From Bacillus canaveralius (lineage in GTDB: Bacteria; Bacillota; Bacilli; Bacillales; Cytobacillaceae): DNA of 64,000 bases. Numbering within the stretch: position 1 is the stretch's first letter; the number at the start of each line of letters is the position of its first letter. The notes under the pieces are model-generated. The model was not told where the DNA came from. It did not search any database and saw only the letters and a list, made by a program, of their open reading frames with translations. The stretch spans positions 186,001-250,000 of the forward strand of contig NZ_PGVA01000014.1 in NCBI RefSeq assembly GCF_002860125.1, read 5' to 3'. Below are positions 8,502-16,277 of the stretch, piece by piece. The translations under genes were made by a program, and so were the position numbers.

Positions 8502-9866
8502 ATGGAGTTAAGCGCACTTGGATTGATCAATACGATCGCTTCTTCCGGGACCGTCAACCAACTGCAGCAGGGTAATACAGAAGCGGCTGGCATTTTTTCC
8601 GGATTGCTGAGCAGTCAGCTGGCGATTAAAGCAGAATCAGCAAAGCCGGAGCTTTCAGGACTTAAAAGCGAAGAATTATCGGAGCTCGCGGAATTCCTAA
8701 AGACGACTGATTTGGCAGAATTACAAGACGGATTGCTGATGCTGGATAAACTTTTTTCCGGTTCAGATATTTTGGATATCGTCAAACAGTTTCTCGGGCT
8801 TACTGATGAGAAGTGGCAATCGCTTGTTCACGATTTTCTTGTAAAAGCAAGCAGCTTAAATACGTTGACTGGACAAACTGAACAATCCGAACCGGCCGTC
8901 GGGGACAAGCAAGAAAGCAGCGAGATCAGCGCCATCGCTTCGGCAATGCTTGCTATATTGTCATCAAAAAACGATGAATTGCCTGCTAACGTCAATAACG
9001 ATTTTGTCCTGCTCGCTAAAGCGGTGAAACTATTTGATCTGTTATCCAAGCAGGATTCCTCTGCTCAAAGCCAGACAGAAGACAGGCTTTTAAAAGAAAT
9101 CACCGCGAAGCTGGACCAGTTATTGCGGACAAATGCAGCACAATCTTCTGTAAATGTGACAGCTTTAATAAAGAATGCCAAGCAACAGGATAATAGAACA
9201 GAAATGCTTAAAAGCTTCTTTACCCAGCTTGCGGCAGAGCTAAACCAGAAAAGTGAAAAAAATATTTCTTTAACAGAGTCAGCTGTTGATCAAAAAGGAA
9301 CGGCTGCAACCAAGCAGGATGCTGTCCAGGCAGCAGCCCCAGTAAAACAGGAAAGCGTCCAGGCATCACCGTTTATATTTCAACAGATTTCGAGGCCCGA
9401 GCAACTCGCGATGACGCTGAGCCAAAACGGCCGTCCGGTTTCTGCTGAGCAGCTGCTGCAGCAATTTGAATCGCTTCTTGCTAAAAGCCAGTTTACTAAA
9501 GGCGCGGGCACACAAAAGCTATTCATTAAGTTATACCCTGAACATCTCGGTGCACTGCGGATTGAATTGATTCAGAAAGAGCAGTCGATAGTTGCTAAAA
9601 TCCTCACGTCTACCGCAGTGGCAAAGGATGCGCTTGAAACACAGTTGCAAGGACTCAAGCAAGCCTTGAGCGCCCAAAATATTCAAGTCGAACGAGTGGA
9701 AATCACTCAGCAGCAGTCCCAGCAGGAGCGCTTTTCAGGCAGGGATAATCAGCAGCATGGACATTCCAAACAGCATGATCAGCAGCGTAATCAGGAAGAT
9801 CAAAATCAAAATCATCCTGAATTAAGCCTTAGTTTTGAAGAAGTCTTATTGAATACGGAAGTTTAG
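8502..9866 (+). CDS. fliK: Flagellar hook-length control protein FliK
   Basis: 454 aa. FliK measures the hook and switches export specificity through FlhB. The long N-terminal part is poorly conserved and rich in A, S, Q and E. The conserved C-terminal domain is visible as QKLFIKLYPEHLGALRIEL, with VAKILTSTAVAKDALETQL after it, and the protein ends in a Q/H/N-rich tail. The start ATG 8502 has an ideal Shine-Dalgarno AAGGAGGTG (8487-8495). A GTG at 8493 lies inside that Shine-Dalgarno and is rejected. Its place between ylxF and flgD agrees. Confidence 0.93.
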   Translation: MELSALGLINTIASSGTVNQLQQGNTEAAGIFSGLLSSQLAIKAESAKPELSGLKSEELSELAEFLKTTDLAELQDGLLMLDKLFSGSDILDIVKQFLGLTDEKWQSLVHDFLVKASSLNTLTGQTEQSEPAVGDKQESSEISAIASAMLAILSSKNDELPANVNNDFVLLAKAVKLFDLLSKQDSSAQSQTEDRLLKEITAKLDQLLRTNAAQSSVNVTALIKNAKQQDNRTEMLKSFFTQLAAELNQKSEKNISLTESAVDQKGTAATKQDAVQAAAPVKQESVQASPFIFQQISRPEQLAMTLSQNGRPVSAEQLLQQFESLLAKSQFTKGAGTQKLFIKLYPEHLGALRIELIQKEQSIVAKILTSTAVAKDALETQLQGLKQALSAQNIQVERVEITQQQSQQERFSGRDNQQHGHSKQHDQQRNQEDQNQNHPELSLSFEEVLLNTEV

Positions 9867-9876
9867 GTGATCACTA

Positions 9877-10518
9877 ATGACAAATACGATTGATTCATCG
9901 CTACTATTACGAAACTATCAAGATAGTAAGAGCAAAACCGGTTCCGATATTTTAGGAAAGGATGACTTTCTTAAAATTTTAATGACACAGCTGCAAAACC
10001 AGGATCCGATGAACCCGATGCAAGATAAAGACTTTGTGGCGCAAATGGCTACATTCAGCACACTTGAGCAGATTACAAATATGGGGACTTCGATTAATCG
10101 TTTTGTGGAAGCACAAGAACAAAACCAGCTCGTTGCTTTCAGCCAGTTTGTCGGCAAAGAAGTAACATGGCATAAAGTGATTGAATCGGAAGATCCAAAC
10201 GCTGACCCGGTCATTCAGGAAGGAAGCGGGCGAGTTGCTTCCCTGCAATTCAAAGACAATAAAGCGAATTTCATTCTTGAAGACGGAACAATTCTCGAAC
10301 CAGGCAATATTTCACAAATTAACGAAGTATCTAAAGAAAGCAGCTTGCTGCAAGCCAGCATGCTGATCGGCAAAACAGTCAGCTATGTTAATGACAAAAA
10401 GGAAGAATTGGCAGCAATCGTTAAATCGGTGTCGTTTAAAGACGGTAAAATATTATTCCAGCTTAATGATGAAGCCGGAACGAAAATCGTCTCTTCCCAG
10501 ATTACAAAAATAGAGTAA
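9877..10518 (+). CDS. flgD: Flagellar hook capping protein FlgD
   Basis: 213 aa. FlgD is the scaffold under which hook subunits assemble. The N-terminal signature is clear: GKDDFLKILMTQLQNQDPMNPMQ followed by FVAQMATFSTLEQ. A C-terminal part of about 90 residues, with GKTVSYVNDKKEE and FKDGKILFQLND, looks like the FlgD Tudor/FnIII-like region. AGGTGA (9865-9870) is the Shine-Dalgarno. It lies between fliK and the TIGR02530-type gene. Confidence 0.94.
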   Translation: MTNTIDSSLLLRNYQDSKSKTGSDILGKDDFLKILMTQLQNQDPMNPMQDKDFVAQMATFSTLEQITNMGTSINRFVEAQEQNQLVAFSQFVGKEVTWHKVIESEDPNADPVIQEGSGRVASLQFKDNKANFILEDGTILEPGNISQINEVSKESSLLQASMLIGKTVSYVNDKKEELAAIVKSVSFKDGKILFQLNDEAGTKIVSSQITKIE

Positions 10519-10530
10519 GGAAGTGGTTGG

Positions 10531-10917
10531 ATGGACAAGCCAGTGTATCGTCCGATTCAATCACCAGCCGTAACGAACCACCAATATCGTAACAATAAAG
10601 CAAAGCCTTTTGGGCAAAACTCTTTTTCGCTGCACTTGCAAACTGCGATTGGTTCAGAAAAGCTGGCTGTCAGCAAACATGCAAGCGAGCGCCTGCAGCA
10701 AAGAAATATTCGCATCGATGATCAGCGCTGGAGCCAGATCGAGAAGAAAGTGCAGGAAGCAAAACGAATGGGTGTAAAAGAATCCCTCGTGCTGCTAAAG
10801 GATGCCGCTTTAATTGTAAGTGCCAGGAACAATACGGTGATTACGGCTATGGATCGTGATGAAGCTTCCACGCAAATTTTCACCAATATAGACGGAACAA
10901 TTGTTTTAGAAAACTAA
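10531..10917 (+). CDS. TIGR02530-type flagellar operon protein of unknown function
   Basis: 128 aa, soluble, with no signal peptide or membrane segment. The central block FSLHLQTAIGSEKLAVSKHA followed by ERLQQRNIRID and the downstream ARNNTVITAMDR match what I remember of the small flagellar-operon protein family TIGR02530, found between flgD and flgE in many Bacilli and Clostridia. It is missing at this place in B. subtilis. A hook-assembly or regulatory role is likely from location only; no function is proven to my knowledge. GGAAG (10519-10523) precedes the ATG. Confidence 0.8.
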   Translation: MDKPVYRPIQSPAVTNHQYRNNKAKPFGQNSFSLHLQTAIGSEKLAVSKHASERLQQRNIRIDDQRWSQIEKKVQEAKRMGVKESLVLLKDAALIVSARNNTVITAMDRDEASTQIFTNIDGTIVLEN

Positions 10918-10944
10918 ACGGCTGGACCTGGATAAGGAAGCCAA

Positions 10945-10970
10945 AAGCTGTGGACTGACAGAAGCAGCTT
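10945..10970 (+). other. Short intercistronic hairpin before flgE
   Basis: A 6-bp stem AAGCTG (10945-10950) / CAGCTT (10965-10970) with a 14-nt loop lies in the 75-base gap before flgE. There is no T-run. It is weak and may be chance. Confidence 0.3.
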
Positions 10971-10992
10971 ATATTAGAGAGGAGTTTTACAC

Positions 10993-12174
10993 ATGTTACG
11001 TTCAATGTACTCAGGAATTAGCGGAATGAAAAATTTTCAGACAAAGCTTGATGTGATCGGCAACAATATTGCCAACGTAAATACATTCGGCTACAAAAAA
11101 GGCCGTGTTACCTTTAAAGATACGATGAATCAGACCATTGCCGGTGCAAGTGCCGCCCAGGCAAACCGCGGCGGAACAAATCCAGTACAAGTAGGCTTGG
11201 GCTCAACGCTGGCAACAATTGATACGGTCCATACAGGATCAAGCCTCCAAACTACCGGTCGCTCGCTTGACCTCGGAATTGATGGAGACGGCTACTTTAT
11301 TGTCCGCCAAGGTGAAAACCAGTTATATTCACGGGCAGGAAACTTTTACTTAGATAATGAAGGTACATTGGTCAACGGTGATGGCTTAAAAGTCCAGGCC
11401 TACGACAATGGCGTGCTGCGCGATATCACCGTGAACGTTAATGCGATCTTGCCGGCTAAAATCACCAATCGCATCGAGCTGGCAGGAAACCTTCCAGCTG
11501 CGGCAAATGGCAGCAATCCTGCTACACAACAGATCAAAGTTGTTGATGCTACTGGTACTGCCCAGGTTGTCGATGCCCAGTTCGCATTGAATACTACTAC
11601 TTCACAATGGGAAGTCACTTTTACTAACCGAAATTTTAATCCAGCTCGATCATCTGCTGCGCAGCCAATTAATTTTGCCAATTTGGCAGATGTAAATCCA
11701 TTTGATATTCCGATAGGCCCGGCTGCAACCGACAACCAGGCAGTTACCTTAAGTCTGGCAAACCTGACAAACACCGGTGACTCGATTACAGCAATGGCAA
11801 ATCCAGACGGGAATACTGCCGGGAATTTGGAAAGCTTTAACATCGGTCCTTCCGGGGAAGTAAACGGAATCTACTCAAACGGGGAAATCAGGGATCTTGG
11901 AACGCTGGCTCTAGCAAAGTTCAGCAACACTTCCGGTTTAACGAAAGCGGCCAACAACTTGTTCCAGGAAACAGTCAACTCAGGGGTAGCCAATATTAAT
12001 ACCCCTGGAAACGGCCGTGGCTCGATCAAATCAGGATCACTGGAAATGTCGAACGTAGATCTATCAGAAGAGTTTACGGAAATGATTACAGCACAGCGTG
12101 GATTCCAGGCAAACACGAGAATCATTACGACTTCTGATGAAATTTTACAAGAGCTTGTCAACTTAAAACGATAG
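10993..12174 (+). CDS. flgE: Flagellar hook protein FlgE
   Basis: 393 aa. The N-terminal helix pattern MYSGISGMKNFQTKLDVIGN with NIANVNTFGYKKGR, and the C-terminal block NVDLSEEFTEMITAQRGFQA ending in QELVNLKR, are the hook/rod family signatures. The central region (about residues 150-300) is an inserted surface domain. It makes the protein clearly longer than the 264 aa I recall for B. subtilis FlgE, so the exposed hook domain is expanded. GAGAGGAG upstream acts as Shine-Dalgarno. Position after flgD and before swrD/fliL supports hook rather than distal rod FlgG. Confidence 0.93.
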   Translation: MLRSMYSGISGMKNFQTKLDVIGNNIANVNTFGYKKGRVTFKDTMNQTIAGASAAQANRGGTNPVQVGLGSTLATIDTVHTGSSLQTTGRSLDLGIDGDGYFIVRQGENQLYSRAGNFYLDNEGTLVNGDGLKVQAYDNGVLRDITVNVNAILPAKITNRIELAGNLPAAANGSNPATQQIKVVDATGTAQVVDAQFALNTTTSQWEVTFTNRNFNPARSSAAQPINFANLADVNPFDIPIGPAATDNQAVTLSLANLTNTGDSITAMANPDGNTAGNLESFNIGPSGEVNGIYSNGEIRDLGTLALAKFSNTSGLTKAANNLFQETVNSGVANINTPGNGRGSIKSGSLEMSNVDLSEEFTEMITAQRGFQANTRIITTSDEILQELVNLKR

Positions 12175-12188
12175 GTTAAGGGAGGGAC

Positions 12189-12218
12189 AGGGCCTAAAGG
12201 TGCAAAGCCTTTAGCCCT
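12189..12218 (+). promoter_or_regulatory. Hairpin between the Shine-Dalgarno and the GTG start of swrD
   Basis: The segment AGGGCCTAAAGG pairs with CCTTTAGCCCT (11 bp, one bulged C) around the 7-nt loop TGCAAAG. The only good Shine-Dalgarno, AAGGGAGGG (12178-12186), lies just before the hairpin and 42 bases from the GTG at 12229. Folding the hairpin would leave about 12 unpaired bases between them. No start codon with an open frame lies at normal distance from that Shine-Dalgarno. Confidence 0.6.
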
Positions 12219-12228
12219 GATACATACT

Positions 12229-12450
12229 GTGATAAAGGTAACTCGTTTAAATGGAAAAAGCTTTGCGATGAATGCAGTTTATATAGAAACGATCGAGTCT
12301 TTTCCTGATACGACTATAACTTTGACAAACGGCCGCAAATATGTCGTGAAGGAGACAGAAGAGCATGTATTGCAATTGATAGAGAAATTCTACCAAACTG
12401 TCAACCTTCTAGGACAACAACAGTTGGAGGGAAATGAAAATGAAGAATAA
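12229..12450 (+). CDS. swrD: SwrD (FlbD family) flagellar motor-power protein
   Basis: 73 aa. The sequence IKVTRLNGKSFAMNAVYIET followed by DTTITLTNGRKYVVKE is the FlbD/SwrD signature. In B. subtilis SwrD raises flagellar motor power and is needed for swarming. The start is GTG 12229, which gives the family N-terminus M-I-x-V-T-R-L-N-G. There is no ordinary Shine-Dalgarno directly upstream, and a hairpin lies between a distant Shine-Dalgarno and this start. The last codons overlap the start of fliL. Confidence 0.92.
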   Translation: MIKVTRLNGKSFAMNAVYIETIESFPDTTITLTNGRKYVVKETEEHVLQLIEKFYQTVNLLGQQQLEGNENEE

Positions 12451-12868
12451 TAAGCTGTTAATGATTATGTTAATATTGCTTGTTGCCATCACACTAGTCG
12501 GGGCTGTCGCGCTTGTCGTCGTATTAAAAGTAAACGGGGAAAGTGAACATAAAGAGCCGTCAATTGAAGAAGTTCTTGAAGCTTCCGTTGACGTTCCTGA
12601 AATAACGACAAATCTTCAAGGTAATGATTTTATTAAGATTTCTTTTAAAATCGAAACAGACAGCAAGAAGGCGAAAGAAGAGCTGGAGAAACGTGATTTT
12701 CAAGTAAAAAACATCATTATTCAAGAGCTGTCAGAAAGGGAATCTGAAGAATTACAAGGGAAAGATGGCAAGATCGGCCTTGAAGAGACGCTAAAGGAAA
12801 AAATCAACAGCCTGATGCTTGAAGGCAAAGTTAAAAAGGTTTATATAACCCAATCTCTCCTCCAGTAA
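12440..12868 (+). CDS. fliL: Flagellar basal body-associated protein FliL
   Basis: 142 aa from ATG 12440. FliL is a single-pass membrane protein that surrounds and stabilises the MotAB stator. A hydrophobic segment LLMIMLILLVAITLVGAVAL lies at residues 5-24, followed by the periplasm-side (outer-face) FliL domain with ITTNLQGNDFIKISFKIETD. I prefer 12440 over ATG 12434 because TGGAGGG (12425-12431) is 8 bases from it but only 2 from the other. It overlaps swrD by 11 bases. Confidence 0.93.
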   Translation: MKNNKLLMIMLILLVAITLVGAVALVVVLKVNGESEHKEPSIEEVLEASVDVPEITTNLQGNDFIKISFKIETDSKKAKEELEKRDFQVKNIIIQELSERESEELQGKDGKIGLEETLKEKINSLMLEGKVKKVYITQSLLQ

Positions 12869-12921
12869 TGGAAAGCAAACTACCAACGATTTAACGACTG
12901 AAAACATGGAGGTGAGGTTTT

Positions 12922-13923
12922 ATGTCTGGAGAGGTTTTATCACAAAATGAAATAGACGCCCTCTTATCCGCTTTATCAACGGGTGAAATGGATGCTGATG
13001 AATTAAAGAAAGAGCAGTCCGAGAAAAAAGTAAAAGTTTACGATTTTAAAAGAGCGCTGCGGTTTTCAAAGGATCAAATCCGCAGCTTAACGAGAATCCA
13101 TGAGAACTTTGCAAGACTGCTAACGACTTTTTTCTCGGCCCAGCTGCGAACTTATGTGCAAATCAGCGTGGCATCTGCCGATCAAATTCCTTATGAGGAG
13201 TTTATCCGTTCTATACCAAAAATGACGATCTTAAATGTATTTGATGTTCCGCCTTTGGAAGGCAGGATTTTGATGGAAGTCAATCCAAATATCGCTTATG
13301 CATTGATGGACAGGATGATGGGCGGCAAAGGCTCGAGTATTAACAAGGTTGAGAATTTGACTGAGATTGAAACAAAAATTATGTCCAATACATTCGAGAG
13401 AGCCTTTGAACATTTACAGGAGGCATGGAGCAATATTTCAGAAATAGATCCAATTCTGGCAGATTTCGAAGTCAATCCGCAATTTCTGCAAATGGTGTCG
13501 CCAAATGAAACAGTTGTCGTGATTTCCTTGAATACGACGATTGGTGAAACGAGTGGAATGATCAATATTTGTATTCCACACGTTGTATTGGAGCCAATCA
13601 TTCCAAAACTATCTGTTCACTATTGGATGCAGACCGACAAGAAGGACAGGGAGCCGCAGGAAATTGCGGTTTTGGAGCAGCGGATTCAGGAAGCATACTT
13701 GCCGATCACTGCAGAGCTTGGCATTTCCGATATCTCAATTCAAGACTTTCTAATGCTTGATGTAGGGGACGTTATTGAACTGAACCAGCCAATCGAACAA
13801 CCATTGACGATAAAAGTCGGTGAAATACCGAAATATCGGGGACAACCAGGAAGAACAAACAAAAAATTAGCCATTCAAGTAATTGAAGCCTTGAAAGGGG
13901 GAGACGATGATGGTGAGCGATGA
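12922..13923 (+). CDS. fliM: Flagellar motor switch protein FliM
   Basis: 333 aa, the standard length. FliM forms the C-ring with FliG and FliY and binds phosphorylated CheY. The N-terminal CheY-binding peptide is LSQNEIDALLSAL (residues 5-17). The middle domain includes the GGXG-type segment DRMMGGKGSSINK, and the C-terminal surface domain ends around LNQPIEQPLTIKVGE. GGAGGTGAGG precedes the ATG. The 3' end overlaps fliY. Confidence 0.97.
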   Translation: MSGEVLSQNEIDALLSALSTGEMDADELKKEQSEKKVKVYDFKRALRFSKDQIRSLTRIHENFARLLTTFFSAQLRTYVQISVASADQIPYEEFIRSIPKMTILNVFDVPPLEGRILMEVNPNIAYALMDRMMGGKGSSINKVENLTEIETKIMSNTFERAFEHLQEAWSNISEIDPILADFEVNPQFLQMVSPNETVVVISLNTTIGETSGMINICIPHVVLEPIIPKLSVHYWMQTDKKDREPQEIAVLEQRIQEAYLPITAELGISDISIQDFLMLDVGDVIELNQPIEQPLTIKVGEIPKYRGQPGRTNKKLAIQVIEALKGGDDDGER

Positions 13924-15163
13924 CATGCTCTCTCAAGACGAAATAGATGCTCTTTTAAGGGGTACAGACGACGATGCACATAGTGCGTCAGACGCGGATT
14001 TTAATGTCGAAGAATACTTGACAGGTATGGAGCAGGACGCATTAGGGGAAATCGGAAACATATCATTTGGCAGCTCAGCTACTGCCTTGTCTACTCTGTT
14101 AAATCAAAAAGTAGATATCACAACACCGACTGTTTCCATCATTCCGAAGCGACAGCTTCCTGAGGAATTCCCTCACCCTTATGTTGCCATTCAAGTCAGC
14201 TATACAGAAGGTTTTTCGGGAAGTAACCTCCTTGTGATCCAACAGAGTGACGCAGCGATTATTGCTGACTTAATGCTTGGCGGCGATGGCCGAAATCCGG
14301 CTGACCTGATGGGGGAAATCCAGTTAAGTGCCGTTCAGGAAGCGATGAATCAAATGATGGGTTCATCGGCAACCTCGATGTCAACGATTTTCAAAAAGCG
14401 GGTGGATATTTCCCCGCCGTCGATTGATATTTTAGATGTCCTACATGGTGAAGGTACTGATCGGATTCCCGACGAGGATATGCTTGTAAAGATAGCATTT
14501 AAATTAAAGGTCGGGGATTTAATCGATTCGAGCATCATGCAGCTCGTTCCGCTTGAATTTGCGAAGAATCTCGTTCAGGAATTATTAAATCCGAGCGAAC
14601 CAGAAGTGCAGCAAGCAATCGAAAAAGCAGATTCCGCTGCCAGTAGCCAACCGCTTCAACCAAGCGCTTCTGGAAGCCAGCAAGAGTCAGTGAGTGGATA
14701 TTCGGGTCAGCCGCAGCCTGGCATGCCGCAAATGGCGGCTTATCAGCAGCAGGTGCCAGAAGGATATTCAATGCCGCAGCAGGGGATGAATTATCAAGCA
14801 GGACCGCAGCATTTTGGTGCAGGCTATCCGGCTGGAAGCCAGCCTAATGTGCAGCCAGCCGTGTTCTCAAGCTTTGAACCTTACCAGCTTCAAGAGTCAG
14901 AGTCGAAAAACCTCAATATGCTCCTTGATATACCATTACAGGTGACAGTGGAGCTTGGCAGAACGAAGCGTTCCGTGAAAGAAATTCTCGAACTGTCATC
15001 AGGTTCGATCATTGAGCTTGATAAGCTTGCCGGTGAACCTGTTGATATTCTTGTAAACAGCCGGCTTATCGCCAAGGGCGAAGTTGTTGTAATTGATGAA
15101 AACTTTGGCGTTCGGGTGACTGACATTATCAGCCAGAGCGACCGAATTAAAAAGTTAAGATAA
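13910..15163 (+). CDS. fliY: Flagellar motor switch phosphatase FliY
   Basis: About 417 aa. FliY combines a FliN-type C-ring domain with a CheC-type CheY-P phosphatase domain. The N-terminus repeats the CheY-binding peptide LSQDEIDALLRG. Two phosphatase sites follow: EIGNISFGSSATALS near residue 45 and EAMNQMMGSSATSMS near residue 145. A linker of about 80 residues rich in Q, P, G and Y (about 245-325) leads to the FliN-like end (LLDIPLQVTVELGRTKRSVK). It is about 40 residues longer than B. subtilis FliY because of the linker. Start choice among ATG 13907, ATG 13910 and GTG 13913 is by Shine-Dalgarno spacing. Confidence 0.95.
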   Translation: MVSDDMLSQDEIDALLRGTDDDAHSASDADFNVEEYLTGMEQDALGEIGNISFGSSATALSTLLNQKVDITTPTVSIIPKRQLPEEFPHPYVAIQVSYTEGFSGSNLLVIQQSDAAIIADLMLGGDGRNPADLMGEIQLSAVQEAMNQMMGSSATSMSTIFKKRVDISPPSIDILDVLHGEGTDRIPDEDMLVKIAFKLKVGDLIDSSIMQLVPLEFAKNLVQELLNPSEPEVQQAIEKADSAASSQPLQPSASGSQQESVSGYSGQPQPGMPQMAAYQQQVPEGYSMPQQGMNYQAGPQHFGAGYPAGSQPNVQPAVFSSFEPYQLQESESKNLNMLLDIPLQVTVELGRTKRSVKEILELSSGSIIELDKLAGEPVDILVNSRLIAKGEVVVIDENFGVRVTDIISQSDRIKKLR

Positions 15164-15185
15164 AACTAGGGGGTTTATGGACAGA

Positions 15186-15548
15186 ATGGCACATAAAATT
15201 TTAATTGTAGACGATGCAGCATTTATGAGAATGATGATTAAGGATATATTGTCGAAAAACGGTTATGAGGTTATCGGCGAAGCGGCTGATGGCGCTCAGG
15301 CTGTTGAGTTATACAAGGAAAACCAGCCTGATTTAATCACAATGGATATCACAATGCCCGAAATGGACGGGATCACCGCCCTTAAAGAGATCAAAAAAAT
15401 TAATCCGAATGCAAAGGTTATTATGTGTTCGGCAATGGGGCAGCAAGCGATGGTTATTGATGCCATCCAGGCAGGAGCAAAGGACTTTATCGTCAAGCCG
15501 TTCCAGGCTGATAGAGTAATAGAAGCAATCTCTAAAGCGTTGGGATAA
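15186..15548 (+). CDS. cheY: Chemotaxis response regulator CheY
   Basis: 120 aa single receiver domain. The acidic pair D9-D10, the phosphoacceptor D54 (ITMDITMPEMDG), the switch Ser/Thr position in MCSAMGQQ and the lysine in VKPF are all present. Phospho-CheY binds FliM/FliY; in Bacillus this promotes counter-clockwise rotation. The start MAHKILIVDD at 15186 matches relatives. An in-frame ATG at 15177 adds three residues and is only 3 bases from AGGGGG (15168-15173), while 15186 is 12 bases away, so the start is slightly uncertain. Confidence 0.97.
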   Translation: MAHKILIVDDAAFMRMMIKDILSKNGYEVIGEAADGAQAVELYKENQPDLITMDITMPEMDGITALKEIKKINPNAKVIMCSAMGQQAMVIDAIQAGAKDFIVKPFQADRVIEAISKALG

Positions 15549-15578
15549 GGAATTATTTTTTTATAGAGGTGCAGCGCA

Positions 15579-16277
15579 TTGCAAAAAACAAGACAAACGT
15601 TAAAAGTGTTGCTGCTGATTATTCTTGTTTTGCTGGGCTCAGAAGCTTGGGCCTCTGCAGAGCAAATGAATAACAGCGTGAAGGAATGCCTGGAGAACCC
15701 TGACAACTGCAGTGAAAAAGAACTCAAAAATCAGCCGGAAACCAAGCCGGAAACCAAGCCGGAAACCAAGCCGGAAACCGAAACGAAAGCTGTGGAAAGT
15801 ACGGTTGGATTAACGATTTGGGATTTTCTGCGCATGATTTTTACGACTCTTTTTGTTATAGGGCTTCTTTATGTTGTTCTTAAATTTATTAATAAAAAAA
15901 GTCAAACATACAAAAGTTCACAGCTTGTAGATAATATCGGCGGAACCAATTTGGGCTCGAACCGCTCGGTTCAGATTATAAAGGTCGGCAACCGCCTCCT
16001 CGTGGTTGGTGTCGGTGAAAGCATTGAGCTTCTAACAGAAATTGACGATCCTGAAGAATATCGGCAAATCCTCTCAGAGTATAACAGTAAGATTGAACAG
16101 CTTGCCGGGCCGAGCGATATTGTGACAAGGTTACTTGAAAGAACGAGAAGGAAAAAAACGGACGGTGCAGGAAATAGTCAGTTTCAATCGATGCTGAAGC
16201 GCCAGCTTGATGAATTTAAAAAAGGCAGGACAAGCTTGTATGAAGAGATGGAGAAGAAAGGGAAAGACAGGAAATGA
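15579..16277 (+). CDS. fliO: Flagellar export protein FliO (FliZ)
   Basis: 232 aa from TTG 15579, 7 bases after TAGAGGTG (15564-15571). An N-terminal signal-like segment (LKVLLLIILVLLGSEAWASA) is followed by a short extracytoplasmic part, a repeated PETK tract (about residues 53-68), a membrane segment (LRMIFTTLFVIGLLYVVLKF) and a cytoplasmic FliO domain (LGSNRSVQIIKVGNRLLVVG). FliO helps assemble the FliP gate. This matches the B. subtilis protein called FliZ/FliO in the same position between cheY and fliP. Its stop overlaps the fliP start. Confidence 0.93.
   Translation: MQKTRQTLKVLLLIILVLLGSEAWASAEQMNNSVKECLENPDNCSEKELKNQPETKPETKPETKPETETKAVESTVGLTIWDFLRMIFTTLFVIGLLYVVLKFINKKSQTYKSSQLVDNIGGTNLGSNRSVQIIKVGNRLLVVGVGESIELLTEIDDPEEYRQILSEYNSKIEQLAGPSDIVTRLLERTRRKKTDGAGNSQFQSMLKRQLDEFKKGRTSLYEEMEKKGKDRK
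15735..15782 (+). repeat. 12-bp tandem repeat in fliO
   Basis: The unit CCGGAAACCAAG is repeated exactly three times, followed by a fourth copy that diverges after nine bases. It encodes PETK repeats in the external stalk before the membrane segment. Because 12 is divisible by 3, gain or loss of units keeps the frame. Confidence 0.9.

Noticed and set aside
10918-10992. An open stretch reading LDLDKEAKSCGLTEAAYIRE, with DNA similar to the FlgB codons near 1750
   Set aside because: It has no start codon, follows an in-frame stop closely and runs into flgE. The shared stretch of about 17 bases may be chance.
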